Assembly (NCBI GenBank): GCA_019753175.1
Contig: JAIELK010000005.1
Location: forward strand, 1 to 64,000
Length of the DNA stretch: 64,000 bases
From: Hyphomonadaceae bacterium
Lineage (GTDB): Bacteria; Pseudomonadota; Alphaproteobacteria; Caulobacterales; Aquidulcibacteraceae
Reading direction: 5' to 3'
Position numbers and translations under genes: made by a program. The notes beneath the pieces were generated by a model, which saw only the letters and a program-made list of their open reading frames with translations, had not been told where the DNA came from and searched no databases. Shown here piece after piece: positions 23,572 to 32,656 of this stretch. Position 1 is the stretch's first letter. The number at the start of each line of letters is the position of its first letter.

Positions 23572-23996
23572 CGAAATTGCGAAAGCACTCGCGCATAGGG
23601 ATGATTGGTCGGCACCACGCGCGTGCCGTTCGGCGTCTGGATAACGGCAACGTCGTCGCGCCCATCCTGCAAGACCGTCGCATCGTTACCGTTTCCGAAC
23701 TGAAGGATCATGCCGCGATTGCCGCTGCCCTCTTGCGCAATGACTGCGTTGTTGCGCCGGCCGTGCTGGCGAATGAGCGCGCCATTGCGATTGCCTGTCT
23801 GTCGGATGACACCGCTATTATCGTTACCGTTCTGCGTCACCGCGGCGCTGTTCTGACGGCCGAGCTGAGCCACTGCCGCCCCGTTTCTAAAGCCGTTCTG
23901 GTCGACGTTGACCGCGTTGGTTTGCGCCATCGCGCTGCCAGCGCCGAGCGCCATTGCGAAGGACGCGGCGGCCAATAGCGTACGGATCGGTTTCAT
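23568..23996 (-). CDS. Curlin-repeat (CsgA/CsgB-like) secreted protein
   Basis: A 142-aa protein from ATG 23996 with a signal peptide (LLAAASFAMALGAGSAMAQ). The mature part consists of about eight short repeats of the curlin type, N-x-A-x-V-x-Q-x-G-x-x-N, for example AAVAQLGRQN, AAVTQNGNDN, ALIRQHGRRN and AVIAQEGSGN. Such repeats form cross-beta amyloid fibres on the cell surface. No csgG, csgE or csgF export gene is nearby, so its secretion partners must be elsewhere or it is an orphan. It converges on the MoxR operon with a 4-bp overlap. Confidence 0.85.
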   Translation of the reverse strand: MKPIRTLLAAASFAMALGAGSAMAQTNAVNVDQNGFRNGAAVAQLGRQNSAAVTQNGNDNSGVIRQTGNRNGALIRQHGRRNNAVIAQEGSGNRGMILQFGNGNDATVLQDGRDDVAVIQTPNGTRVVPTNHPYARVLSQFR

Positions 23997-24057
23997 AGGT
24001 CTGCTCCTCGGCGCCAACCATGCCAGGAGCAAGCTGAGCGTAACTTGAACGAGCGAC

Positions 24058-24561
24058 TCAGCCTCGGCGCGGTGCGTTAACCGAGCCGTGCACGCCGCTC
24101 AGAGCGCCAGGCCTCAACTCAAGCCACAGCACGCGCGCCGGATCGACCGGCCCTGGTAGCGTCACCCGCCCTTCAGGCACAGGCGCAAATCCCATCGGCG
24201 CAAAGAATGACGCCGCACCGACCACAAGGATCCCCTCGCCGCCAGCCGACCGGCATGCCTGCACGGCGGCGTTGACGAGGTCCGCGCCAAGGCCGGCGTT
24301 CTGTGCGCTCGGGTCCACCGCGAGCGGTCCAAGAAAGAACAACGGCAAGCCGCCGAGCTCTACGCGCCAGATGCGGCAGACGCCGACGATGCTTCCCGCC
24401 TCACTCACGGCGATGCGCGAAAGGCTGGGCTCCAACACCGCGCCGCGCTCCCGCACCCGCTCGCTGGTCTTGGCGAACCGCCCGGGGCCGAAAGCACGGT
24501 TGAGCACGCCCTCGATCGCCGCGGCATGGTCCGGTTTTTCGGCGACAAGGGTGAAAGGCAA
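24058..24561 (-). CDS. GNAT-family N-acetyltransferase
   Basis: The GNAT fold (YhbS-like) is indicated by FTLVAEKPDHAAAIEGVLNR at the start, IVGVCRIWRVELGGLPLFFL then GPLAVDPSAQNAGLGADLVN, the acetyl-CoA pyrophosphate loop, and FFAPMGFAPVPEG. Substrate unknown. The frame is open to an ATG at 24732, but sequence before FTLVAEKP is not GNAT-like, so a TTG near 24561 is the likely start. It is divergent from the MFS gene. Confidence 0.8.
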   Translation of the reverse strand: MPFTLVAEKPDHAAAIEGVLNRAFGPGRFAKTSERVRERGAVLEPSLSRIAVSEAGSIVGVCRIWRVELGGLPLFFLGPLAVDPSAQNAGLGADLVNAAVQACRSAGGEGILVVGAASFFAPMGFAPVPEGRVTLPGPVDPARVLWLELRPGALSGVHGSVNAPRRG

Positions 24562-24626
24562 TGTCTGAGGTCCCAGCGTGCGGCGGACGCGCTTAGAGCC
24601 GCGGCTTCGCGCCGTCAACACGCGCG

Positions 24627-25943
24627 TTGCGACTCGGCCCCGCCGCTCGCATAGTCGGCTGCTTGCCCGCGCTGTCGCTTCCCTCATTCGCGATCTTCCG
24701 CCACCGTGAGTTTGCCCGGTTCTGGGTCTCACGCTGGTTCGCGACCCTGGCTGTGCAGATGCAAGTCACCGCGATGGGCTGGCAGGTCTATGACGCGGCG
24801 CGCGCACACGGACAGAGCATTCAGGAAGCCGCTTTCGTGTTGGGCTTGGTGGGGCTCGCGCAATTCCTGCCGCTGCTGGCGTTGTCGCTGTTCGGCGGCC
24901 AAGCCGCAGACCGTTACAATCGCCGCGCGATCCTGACCGCGTGCATTGCAGGAAAGTGCGTCATAGCGGCCGGTCTCGCATACGTCGCATCCATGGACGC
25001 CAACGCAGAACTCGTGGTGCCGGCGGTGTTCGCCGCCGCCGTCGGCGCGGGTGCGCTGAACGCCTTCCTGCCGCCCGCGGCGACCGCGCTGATGCCGATG
25101 CTGTTGCCGCGCGAAGAGCTGCCAGAGGGCGTCGCTTGGAACTCGCTCGCGTTCAATTCCGGACTCATCATCGGTCCCGCCATTGGCGGACTGCTGTACG
25201 GGGCCGGCGCTCCGATCCCCTATGTCACAGCGCTCTCGTTGTTGGTGATAGCCACTGCCCTCATGCTGGCGCTTAAGCCGCCGCCGCAGGACCCCGTGAA
25301 GGATGCCCGCACGCTAACCATGATCGCGGAAGGGCTGCGCTTCGTGTGGGGCAACAAAATCGTGCTCGGCGCGATCTCGCTCGACCTCATCGTCGTGCTG
25401 CTTGCCGGCGCCGTGGCGCTGCTGCCCGTGTTCGCGCGCGATATTCTCCATGCTGGACCCAGCGAACTGGGCATCTTGCGCTCCGCGATGGGCGTGGGCG
25501 CGGCGCTGGTGGCGTTGGCCCTCGCCATCAATCCGATACGGCAGCGCGTCGGTTACTGGATGTTCGGAGCAACCATCGCCTTTGGCTTGGCGACAATTGT
25601 ATTTGGATTGTCACAGAACCTCTGGCTCACCGCCTTCGCGCTCGCTGTGGCGGGCGGCGTCGACATGATCTCCGTTTACATCCGTCAGAGCCTCATCCAG
25701 CTGGCAACGCCTGACGCCATGCGCGGGCGCGTAGCGGCGGTGAGCTTCATCTTCATCTCCGCCTCGAACGAACTGGGGGACTTCGAAGCGGGATTGATGG
25801 CGCGCATCTTTGGACCCGTCACCGCGGTGGTGATCGGCGGTGTCACCGCCATCGCCGCATCGTTTGGCTGGATGCGCTTATTCCCGGAACTGGTGAAGGC
25901 TGACGGCTTTGAGCCAGCGCGCAGCGAGCCTCCGCGTCAATGA
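24627..25943 (+). CDS. MFS transporter (enterobactin-exporter-like MFS_3)
   Basis: About 438 aa with the expected ~12 membrane segments. The N-terminal FRHREFARFWVSRWFATLAV and the loop GGQAADRYNRRAIL (the MFS motif A, G-x-x-x-D-R-x-x-R) mark the MFS_3/EntS subgroup. Substrate unknown; it is probably an exporter. The start is uncertain (TTG 24627 is used). Its 3' end overlaps that of the ammonium transporter by 7 bp. Confidence 0.87.
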   Translation: MRLGPAARIVGCLPALSLPSFAIFRHREFARFWVSRWFATLAVQMQVTAMGWQVYDAARAHGQSIQEAAFVLGLVGLAQFLPLLALSLFGGQAADRYNRRAILTACIAGKCVIAAGLAYVASMDANAELVVPAVFAAAVGAGALNAFLPPAATALMPMLLPREELPEGVAWNSLAFNSGLIIGPAIGGLLYGAGAPIPYVTALSLLVIATALMLALKPPPQDPVKDARTLTMIAEGLRFVWGNKIVLGAISLDLIVVLLAGAVALLPVFARDILHAGPSELGILRSAMGVGAALVALALAINPIRQRVGYWMFGATIAFGLATIVFGLSQNLWLTAFALAVAGGVDMISVYIRQSLIQLATPDAMRGRVAAVSFIFISASNELGDFEAGLMARIFGPVTAVVIGGVTAIAASFGWMRLFPELVKADGFEPARSEPPRQ

Positions 25944-27340
25944 TACGACACCTCGCCGTGTTCGGAATAATCGAGCCCTTCGGACTCGACGTCCTTGCTA
26001 ACGCGGCCGCCGGTGAGCGCCTTCGCCGCGTACCAGACGATCGCGCTGCCCACGCCAGACCACGCCACCGTGACCACAACCGCCTTCAGCTGCGCCGTCA
26101 CCTGTTGCACAACCCCCGGATAAACCGCAGCACCGCCCGCTGCGTAGTCGATGATGCCAGCCCCGCCCCATGCCGGATTGACCACAAATCCGGTGCCGAT
26201 CGCGCCAACGATTCCGCCCACGCCATGAATGCCGAAGACGTCCAGACTATCGTCGTAGCGGAGCCAGTTCTTGAGCGCCGAACACGCGAACAAGCAAATG
26301 GGGCTTGCGACCAACCCCAAGATGAGCGCGCCGACCGGGCTGGCAAAACCAGCGGCTGGCGTCACCGCGACAAGCCCAGTGACAGCGCCCGAGGCCAAAC
26401 CGAGTAGAGACGGCTTTCGCTTCGTCGCCCACTCAACCAGCATCCACGACAAGGCGGCGCCAGCCGGCGCTACGATCGTGTTGAGGAGCGCCAGCGCCGC
26501 ATAGCCGTTGGCTTCAAGATTGGAACCCGCGTTGAAGCCGAACCAACCGACCCAGAGCAGCCCCGCGCCAATCAGCGTGTAGGTGAGATTGTGCGGCGGC
26601 ATAGGTTCGCGGCGATAGCCGCTGCGCGAGCCAAGAATGATCGCGCCGACCAGCGCGGCGACGCCTGAGTTGATGTGGACAACCGTGCCGCCGGCGAAGT
26701 CGAGCGCACCGAAACTCCAGATCAGTCCCGAGCTGGCGGCAAGCGCTTCGGCGTTGGCGGGGTCCGACGCCATCGTCGGTCCGCCCCACCACCAGACCAT
26801 GTGCGCGATCGGGTAATAGACGAGCAGCGGCCAAGCAATCGCGAAGACCAGCACGGCGCTGAACTTCACGCGCTCGGCGACGCCGCCGAGGACGAGCGCG
26901 GCGGTAATACAGGCGAACGTCATTTGAAAGGCGACGAACACCAGTTCCGGGATGGCGACGCCCACGGAAAAGGTCTCAACGATTGTGGAGGGATCGACTC
27001 CGGCGAGAAAGGCCTTGTCGAAGCCGCCGATGAAGCGGTTGAACGCACCACCGTCGGTGAAGGAAAGGCTGTAGCCGACGAACAGCCACAGCACCATGCC
27101 GATGGCCGTGACGACGAGAACTTGGCTGAGCAATGAAACCACGTTCTTGGCGCGCACGAGGCCGCCATAAAACAGCGCCAGGCCAGGCAAGATCATCGCC
27201 ACGACCAGCCCGGTGGAGATCAGCATCCATGCCACGTCGCCTTTGTCGACCGCCGGCGCCTGCGTCTGCGCGGCGGCGACCGCCGGCATCAGCGCGGCCA
27301 AACCGCCCACGAGTATCCCCACGCCATGGCTTGAACGCAT
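25937..27340 (-). CDS. amt: Ammonium transporter (Amt family)
   Basis: A 467-aa inner-membrane channel from ATG 27340, with a strong GGAGGGG ribosome site. A signal-like N-terminus (GLAALMPAVAAAQ) precedes DVAWMLISTGLVVAMILPGL and GLALFYGGLVRAKN, the Amt signature. The pore blocks WPLLVYYPIAHMVWWWGG, DFAGGTVVHINSGVAALVGA and FGIHGVGGIVGAIGTG include the twin pore histidines (DFAGG...H and GIHGVGG). No glnK gene precedes it, which is unusual since PII regulators usually accompany amtB. Confidence 0.95.
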   Translation of the reverse strand: MRSSHGVGILVGGLAALMPAVAAAQTQAPAVDKGDVAWMLISTGLVVAMILPGLALFYGGLVRAKNVVSLLSQVLVVTAIGMVLWLFVGYSLSFTDGGAFNRFIGGFDKAFLAGVDPSTIVETFSVGVAIPELVFVAFQMTFACITAALVLGGVAERVKFSAVLVFAIAWPLLVYYPIAHMVWWWGGPTMASDPANAEALAASSGLIWSFGALDFAGGTVVHINSGVAALVGAIILGSRSGYRREPMPPHNLTYTLIGAGLLWVGWFGFNAGSNLEANGYAALALLNTIVAPAGAALSWMLVEWATKRKPSLLGLASGAVTGLVAVTPAAGFASPVGALILGLVASPICLFACSALKNWLRYDDSLDVFGIHGVGGIVGAIGTGFVVNPAWGGAGIIDYAAGGAAVYPGVVQQVTAQLKAVVVTVAWSGVGSAIVWYAAKALTGGRVSKDVESEGLDYSEHGEVSYH

Positions 27341-27530
27341 GCCGCACTCCCCTCCGTCCGAGGCTATCGCTGCCCGATTCTTGTGCAGTGCAAAGGAATT
27401 GTTGCGCGGGCCATGCTGCATGTGCTCACAAGCGACCAGGACTGTGCTCCAAGGATCACAGACGCGGCGCGGCGCGCCTTGCTTCCATGTCGCGAAAAAA
27501 ATGCCTAAGTGACCCAGTTCGGAGGAAAAA

Positions 27531-28448
27531 ATGGGCGTATTGGATGGCAAGGTCGTCATCGTTACCGGCGGCGGCAACGGTATTGGCAAGGAATGTGCGC
27601 TGCTCGCAGGGCGCGAAGGTGCGAGCGTGCTGGTGAACGATCTCGGCGGCGGTCTGAAGGGAGACGATGCTGGATCAGCGGGGCCGGCCGAAACCGTCGC
27701 CCAAGAGATCCGAGCCGCCGGCGGCAAGGCGGTCTCGAACTCCGACAGCGTCTCGGACTACGACGCCGTCGTCGCCATGGTCGAGCAGGCCAAGCGCGAG
27801 TTCGGCGGCCTTCACGCCATTATCAATCCCGCCGGCATCTTGCGCGACGGCATGTTCCACAAGATGGCGCCGGAGGATTGGAAGGCGGTGATCGATGTGC
27901 ATCTGCACGGCGCCTTCAATGTCTGCCGGGCGTCGGTCGAACACTTCCGCGAGCAGCAGAATGGCTCGTATGTGCTGTTCACCTCGACCTCTGGTTTGAT
28001 CGGCAACATCGGGCAAGCCAATTATGCAGCGGCAAAGCTGGGCGTCATGGGGCTCTCGCGCGTTGTCGCCATGGAAGGGCAATCGAAGAACGTGCGCTCG
28101 AACATCATCGCGCCGTTCGCCTGGACGCGCATGATCGAGTCAATCCCGGTAAAAGACGAAGCCTCGCAGAAGCGCGTCGAGCGCATCCGTAAGAACATGC
28201 GCGCCGACCAGGTCGCGCAGTTCGCGATCGCGCTCTGCGCCGAAGGCGCCATGGACGTAACCGGCCAGGTCTTTTCGGTGCGCGGCAACGAGATTTTCCT
28301 GTTTAACCAGCCCCGCCCGGTGCGCGGTCTTGCGCGACTCGAAGGCTGGACGCCCGAGAGCATCCTTGAACACTATCTTCCGGCTACACGCGCGAACTTC
28401 ACCGATCTGAGCGCGACCACCGGGGTATTCCCTTGGGAGCCAGTGTGA
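27531..28448 (+). CDS. SDR oxidoreductase, 3-hydroxyacyl-CoA dehydrogenase (MFE-2-like)
   Basis: A 305-aa protein with ribosome site GGAGGAA. The Rossmann glycine motif is TGGGNGIG, followed by VLVNDLGGGLKGDDAGSAGP, the insertion typical of the peroxisomal multifunctional enzyme type 2 dehydrogenase domain. The catalytic triad is in FTSTSGLIGNIGQANYAAAK (S...Y-x-x-x-K). It probably oxidises 3-hydroxyacyl-CoA. The stop overlaps the GTG of the META lipoprotein gene. Confidence 0.87.
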   Translation: MGVLDGKVVIVTGGGNGIGKECALLAGREGASVLVNDLGGGLKGDDAGSAGPAETVAQEIRAAGGKAVSNSDSVSDYDAVVAMVEQAKREFGGLHAIINPAGILRDGMFHKMAPEDWKAVIDVHLHGAFNVCRASVEHFREQQNGSYVLFTSTSGLIGNIGQANYAAAKLGVMGLSRVVAMEGQSKNVRSNIIAPFAWTRMIESIPVKDEASQKRVERIRKNMRADQVAQFAIALCAEGAMDVTGQVFSVRGNEIFLFNQPRPVRGLARLEGWTPESILEHYLPATRANFTDLSATTGVFPWEPV

Positions 28449-28840
28449 AACGAGCAGCCCTCCTCGCGCTTGCTCTCGCCGCCTGCGCGCATGAAACGCC
28501 GCAGAATCCTGGATTTTCGCTTGCAAGCAGCGAATGGCGGCGCATGGACGACCTTGACGCCAACCCGCACGGCGCGACGATCATGTTCGAGAGTGAACGC
28601 GCCTCAGGCTCCACCGGCTGCAATCGCTGGTTCGGCGCGGTTCTGGTTAGCGAAACGCGTTTGACGTTCGACTCTATCGGCACGACGAGGATGGCGTGCG
28701 CGGATGTGCAAATGGCGACTGAGCGCAATTTCCTCGACGTTCTGCGCCGCGCCGCCCGCTACAGGTTGGAATACCAGCACACGCTGGTCGTTTTGGACGA
28801 CGACGGCGCTGAGATCGCGCGTTTCACGCGAGAGCGCTAA
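28445..28840 (+). CDS. META-domain (HslJ-like) lipoprotein
   Basis: A 131-aa protein from GTG 28445 (GTGA overlap). A short signal with a lipobox (ALALAAC) is followed by a META domain: SGSTGCNRWFGAV, then GTTRMACADVQMATERNFL. META/HslJ proteins are envelope-stress related, with unresolved biochemistry. A second META gene lies 540 bp downstream. The stop overlaps the convergent lipoprotein stop. Confidence 0.82.
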   Translation: MKRAALLALALAACAHETPQNPGFSLASSEWRRMDDLDANPHGATIMFESERASGSTGCNRWFGAVLVSETRLTFDSIGTTRMACADVQMATERNFLDVLRRAARYRLEYQHTLVVLDDDGAEIARFTRER

Positions 28841-29316
28841 GGCGTCGTCGTCGCCGCTTCTGCGCGCCGAGGAATACGCGGACACTGGCTGCGGCCTTCT
28901 GCGTTGGCGCAACTCGTGATCGCCGCCTCCGTCGCGCCGGGTGCAAACGCAACCAGCCACTGCTCGCGCGGATCGTCGCCCACTGTTGTCAGCTGCGGAC
29001 CGCACTGCACGGTGAACACCAAGTTGCCCTTGTATCCGGCGTAGAGGGTGTCAGGCGCGACATCTTCGGGGATGACGCCGACAGTATCGACCCGGCGGAT
29101 GCTCGCGCACGGCGGCTGCGCTTGCGGATTGGCTTGCTGCCATGCCGTAAGCTGCTCCCAGGCAAACACCGGTTGCTGCTCCGGCGCCATCGCCTGCACC
29201 TGCTCGATAAGCGATTGCGGCGCGGCGGGCGCCGCGTCTTCCGTGGTTTGCGCCGGCTGACCGCATGCGACGAGCGAAAGAGCGGCGACAGCGACGCCGA
29301 CGTGTGCGAGCTTCAT
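28837..29316 (-). CDS. Small lipoprotein of unknown function
   Basis: A 159-aa protein from ATG 29316. The signal peptide ends in a lipobox (LSLVACGQ), followed by an Ala/Pro linker and a body with four cysteines (PPCASIRRVDTVGVIPEDVA, FTVQCGP, ITSCANAEGRSQCP) that could form disulfides. I do not recognise the family. It is read against the two flanking META genes. Confidence 0.7.
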   Translation of the reverse strand: MKLAHVGVAVAALSLVACGQPAQTTEDAAPAAPQSLIEQVQAMAPEQQPVFAWEQLTAWQQANPQAQPPCASIRRVDTVGVIPEDVAPDTLYAGYKGNLVFTVQCGPQLTTVGDDPREQWLVAFAPGATEAAITSCANAEGRSQCPRIPRRAEAATTTP

Positions 29317-29382
29317 GTTTGGGCCTCCCGGGGAGGTCTTTGCACGCCGTTCTTGGTGCTGCGTCAAGAGGAACCCAGTCAG

Positions 29383-29781
29383 ATGAGCCTGCGCATCGCT
29401 TTCCTCAGCGTCCTGGCCTTGACCGCATGTGCAGCGCCATCCGCGGGTCTGCCTCAAGGCGAATGGCGGCTCGCTGAACTCTCCGGCGCGCCTATGAACG
29501 CGCCGCGGCCGACGCTTATCATCAACGGGGCCGACATCAGTGGTTTCGCTGGCTGCAACAACTTTTCAGGGCGTGTCGAGGACGACCCGAATGTTGCGGC
29601 GTTCTTCCGCGACGGCGTCGCGGTTACGGAAATGTATTGTGAAGACCCTGATGCAATGGCCATGGAGCGCCTGTTCCTAAACGCCCTCAACCGAACCGGT
29701 GACATCCGGGCCGAGGGTAATGGAATTGTCTTCTACGACACCGACGCCCGGCCGATCATGCGCTTTGAGCCCGCGCCCTGA
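29383..29781 (+). CDS. META-domain (HslJ-like) lipoprotein, second copy
   Basis: A 132-aa protein from ATG 29383. The lipobox LALTACA is followed by GEWRLAELSGAPMN and the META core ISGFAGCNNFSGRV, then VTEMYCEDPDAMAMERLFLN. It has the same domain as the gene at 28445 but is clearly diverged, so this is an old duplication or two independent family members. The role in the envelope is unknown. Confidence 0.85.
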   Translation: MSLRIAFLSVLALTACAAPSAGLPQGEWRLAELSGAPMNAPRPTLIINGADISGFAGCNNFSGRVEDDPNVAAFFRDGVAVTEMYCEDPDAMAMERLFLNALNRTGDIRAEGNGIVFYDTDARPIMRFEPAP

Positions 29782-29822
29782 CGCGCATTGAAATCAGCGC
29801 GCAACACCCCAATTTCCCCGCC

Positions 29823-30527
29823 ATGATCGAAAAACGCTCCTTCGACAGCCTCGGCCGCTTCGATGCCGACTGGCTCGCTGCCCGCTATCACTTCTCGTTC
29901 TCCGGCTATCACGACCCCGCACGCATACACTGGGGCGCGCTTCGGGTTTGGAACGACGACACGATCCAGCCCAAGACCGGATTTCCGCCGCACCCGCATA
30001 GCGACATGGAGATCATCACGTACGTGCGCTCTGGCGCGATCACGCATCAAGACTCGATGGGCAACAAGGGCCGCACCGAAGCCGGCGACGTTCAGGTGAT
30101 GAGTGCAGGCGCCGGCGTCACGCACGCGGAGTACAATCTTGAGGATGAGGCGACGACCCTCTACCAGATTTGGATCATCCCCAAAGAACGCGGCGGCAAA
30201 CCCTATTGGGGCGCGGCTAAGTTCCCCAAGGAAGACCGCGCTGGCTCACTTGTCACGCTCGCGTCCGGCTTCGCGGACGATCAAGAACGCGGCGCCCTGC
30301 CTATCCGCCAAGACGCCCGCCTGCTCGCGGCCACGCTCAACAAGGGTCAGGGCGCGACCTACGCGCTGGCTGCGGGCCGCCATGCCTATGTTGCTTTGGC
30401 CAAGGGCTCGGCAAGCGTGAACGGAGTCCCCCTAGGACCACGCGACGGCGCTGCCATTAGAGACGAGCCAGAATTGCGCATCGAAGCCAGCTCGGACGCA
30501 GAAATCGTGCTCGTGGACGCACCCTGA
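29823..30527 (+). CDS. Pirin-family protein (quercetinase type)
   Basis: A 234-aa bicupin. The first cupin holds the metal ligands in FPPHPHSDMEIITYVRSGAI and the later GAGVTHAEYN. Pirins of this group can cleave quercetin-like substrates or act as redox sensors. The second cupin is less conserved, as in YhhW-type proteins. It stands alone between the META gene and the receiver gene. Confidence 0.9.
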   Translation: MIEKRSFDSLGRFDADWLAARYHFSFSGYHDPARIHWGALRVWNDDTIQPKTGFPPHPHSDMEIITYVRSGAITHQDSMGNKGRTEAGDVQVMSAGAGVTHAEYNLEDEATTLYQIWIIPKERGGKPYWGAAKFPKEDRAGSLVTLASGFADDQERGALPIRQDARLLAATLNKGQGATYALAAGRHAYVALAKGSASVNGVPLGPRDGAAIRDEPELRIEASSDAEIVLVDAP

Positions 30528-30591
30528 GGGTAGTGCTTAACACGTTGTTTGCGATTGTCCCCGCTTCTCTTGCGAGTTGGAGGGGCGTGTG

Positions 30592-31119
30592 ATGGCGTCG
30601 CTAAGCGAGATGCGCGTGTTCATTGTCGACGACAATGAACAGATGCGGCATCTGCTTGGTCAAATGCTGCGCGCGGGCGGCTTCGTGCATATCGGCGAAG
30701 CGGCCACGGCGGACGAGGCTCTGTCCGTGCTCGGACGGCTCAGCACGGACATTGTCGTGCTGGATTGGAAGATGACCCCCATCGATGGCATCGCTCTGAC
30801 GCGCGCAATCCGCCGCGGCGACAGCGGCAATCCGTGTACGCCAATTGTCATGCTCACCGCCCATACCGAAGGCTCGCGCGTCGCGGCGGCGCGCGATGCC
30901 GGCGTCACCGGGTTCGTCAAGAAACCGGTGAGTGCGAGGCTGCTGTTTGATCGGGTCGCGAGCGCCTTGACCGATCCGCGCATGTTCGTTCGCACGGCTG
31001 ATTTCTTTGGGCCTGACCGCAGGCATACCCGGCAAGCCCAGTATGAGGGCCCATTCCGCCGCGAGAGCGACCGGCAGAGCGCTTTCGTCGACCTGGATGA
31101 CGACCGGCTGCGTGCCTGA
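30592..31119 (+). CDS. Single-domain response regulator with C-terminal tail
   Basis: A 175-aa protein from ATG 30592. The receiver domain (about 6-125) has the acid pair VFIVDDN, the phosphorylation Asp in VVLDWKMTP, Thr in MLTAHTEG and Lys in VKKPVSA. The ~45-residue tail (FFGPDRRHTRQAQYEGPFRR) is not a DNA-binding domain and matches tails of stand-alone alphaproteobacterial receivers. No histidine kinase is next to it, so its phosphodonor is elsewhere. Confidence 0.88.
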   Translation: MASLSEMRVFIVDDNEQMRHLLGQMLRAGGFVHIGEAATADEALSVLGRLSTDIVVLDWKMTPIDGIALTRAIRRGDSGNPCTPIVMLTAHTEGSRVAAARDAGVTGFVKKPVSARLLFDRVASALTDPRMFVRTADFFGPDRRHTRQAQYEGPFRRESDRQSAFVDLDDDRLRA

Positions 31120-31188
31120 ACTGCCGAGCGCGCTTGCGCCTGCGGGCCCGGCTTTGCATGAAGCGCTCTCGACCATGGAGCCCGCGCC

Positions 31189-31383
31189 ATGCTTCGCGCC
31201 CTCGCTTGCCTACTGCTCATGCTGCCCTTGAACGCGTGTCTGGCGGGCGCCGCCATTGGCGTCGCCGGCGCCGCTATCGAGACCACGGGCGCTGTCGTCG
31301 GCGCCGCTGTAAAGACGACAGGAGCGGCGGTGGACGTCATCGTTCCCGACGATGACGAGGAAGAAGAGGACGAAGACGACTAG
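31189..31383 (+). CDS. Tiny acidic-tail lipoprotein
   Basis: A 64-aa protein. A signal with lipobox (LPLNACL) is followed by a Gly/Ala/Thr-rich stretch repeating GAAI/GAAV (IGVAGAAIETTGAVVGAAV) and an acid tail (DDDEEEEDEDD). It resembles the short lipoproteins often annotated in this group of bacteria with unknown function. Confidence 0.7.
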   Translation: MLRALACLLLMLPLNACLAGAAIGVAGAAIETTGAVVGAAVKTTGAAVDVIVPDDDEEEEDEDD

Positions 31384-31457
31384 CCCTGTCGCGCGATTGT
31401 GAATGGCGCACCGCCGCCGCCGGGGCCATACTTCTAGCCCGACTAGGAGTAACCGCC

Positions 31458-31964
31458 ATGCGCATTGCCGCGCCCGCATTCGCCGCCGCAATCGTTTTCT
31501 CGAGTGCTGCGTGGGCCGACCCGGTCACCTTGGCGCCGATTTCGTTTTCGGCCGAAATGCAGACCTCGATCGAAGAAGAGCTGGGTCAGCGCGAAGCCGA
31601 GACACTGCGCGCAACCGTGCACGACGCTGTCGCGAGCGCGCTCTCGCGCCACGGGGCGACTCTGGCCCAGAATGGCGCGATAACGGTGGAAATCGAGGTG
31701 CTGGACGCCGATCCCAATCGCCCAACCATGCAGCAGCTCGCCGCAACGCCTGGATTGGACGCCATCCGCTCCGTCTATCGCGGGGGCGCGGAGTTGCGAG
31801 CGGTGTTGCGCACGAGCGACGGACGCACCGTAGAGGTTCACCAGGAGTATTACGACCCCACCATCGAGCAGGCTTCGTGGCGTGCGGGTACGTGGTCGAC
31901 GGCTCGAATCGCCATTCGCCGCTTCGCAACCAAGGTCGCCGACGCCTACGACGACCTCAGCTGA
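31458..31964 (+). CDS. Secreted hypothetical protein
   Basis: A 168-aa protein with ribosome site (AGGAGTAACC) and a signal peptide ([11 protein letters not shown]). The mature part has alternating beta/alpha character ([36 protein letters not shown]), reminiscent of outer-membrane-associated DUF4410/DUF3313-type proteins, but I cannot name it. Its 3' end overlaps the convergent queC by 19 bp. Confidence 0.7.
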   Translation: MRIAAPAFAAAIVFSSAAWADPVTLAPISFSAEMQTSIEEELGQREAETLRATVHDAVASALSRHGATLAQNGAITVEIEVLDADPNRPTMQQLAATPGLDAIRSVYRGGAELRAVLRTSDGRTVEVHQEYYDPTIEQASWRAGTWSTARIAIRRFATKVADAYDDLS

Positions 31965-32656
31965 GACTGACGCCACGCGCGCCAGCCGCTTTCGCGAAGC
32001 ATGCAGGCTGGGCACGTCCCGCATCCATAGCCCCATTCATGGCGGTGCGTGCGGTCGCCCAAGTAGCACGTATGGCTATGCTCAACGATCGCTGAGACGA
32101 GCGCGTCGCCGCCTAAGTCATGCGCTAAGGTCCAAGTCTGCGCTTTTGTCAGGCGCATGAGCGGCGTTTCAATCGCCGTCTCGGCGGCCAGACCCAGCGA
32201 GAGCGCCTGCTGCATCGCATCCAGCGCCGCGCGCCGGCAATCCGGATAACCCGAATAATCCGCCTCGCACATACCACCGACCAGGACGCCGATCCCGCGC
32301 CGGTAAGCATAGGCCGCGGCCACAGCCAAGAACACAAGGTTGCGCCCAGGGACAAAGGTCGTCGGCACCCCATCGGCCGCCAAGGCGATTGCGCGATCAG
32401 CGGTCAGTGCGCTCTCAGCCAAAGCGCCGTACCCGGACAGATCGACCACTTGATCTGCGCCAAGCCGTTCCCGCCAGAGCGGCTTGAGCCCGGCCATCGC
32501 GTCAAGCAGCACACCACGCTGAGCGAGTTCGACGGCGTGGCGCTGGCCATAATCAAAGCCAATCGTCTCCACGCGGAGATAGCGCTCCAAAGCCCAGGCA
32601 AGGCAGGTTGCGGAGTCCTGTCCGGAGGAGAAAAGAACGAGGGCGGCGTCTCTCAT
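31946..32656 (-). CDS. queC: 7-cyano-7-deazaguanine synthase QueC
   Basis: A 236-aa ATP-dependent enzyme converting 7-carboxy-7-deazaguanine to preQ0 for queuosine. The PP-loop is [15 protein letters not shown], followed by [43 protein letters not shown], and the C-terminal zinc cluster [22 protein letters not shown]. No queD, queE or queF is adjacent. I see no preQ1 riboswitch fold in its leader, only a palindrome at 32679-32696. Confidence 0.94.
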   Translation of the reverse strand: MRDAALVLFSSGQDSATCLAWALERYLRVETIGFDYGQRHAVELAQRGVLLDAMAGLKPLWRERLGADQVVDLSGYGALAESALTADRAIALAADGVPTTFVPGRNLVFLAVAAAYAYRRGIGVLVGGMCEADYSGYPDCRRAALDAMQQALSLGLAAETAIETPLMRLTKAQTWTLAHDLGGDALVSAIVEHSHTCYLGDRTHRHEWGYGCGTCPACMLRESGWRAWRQSQLRSS

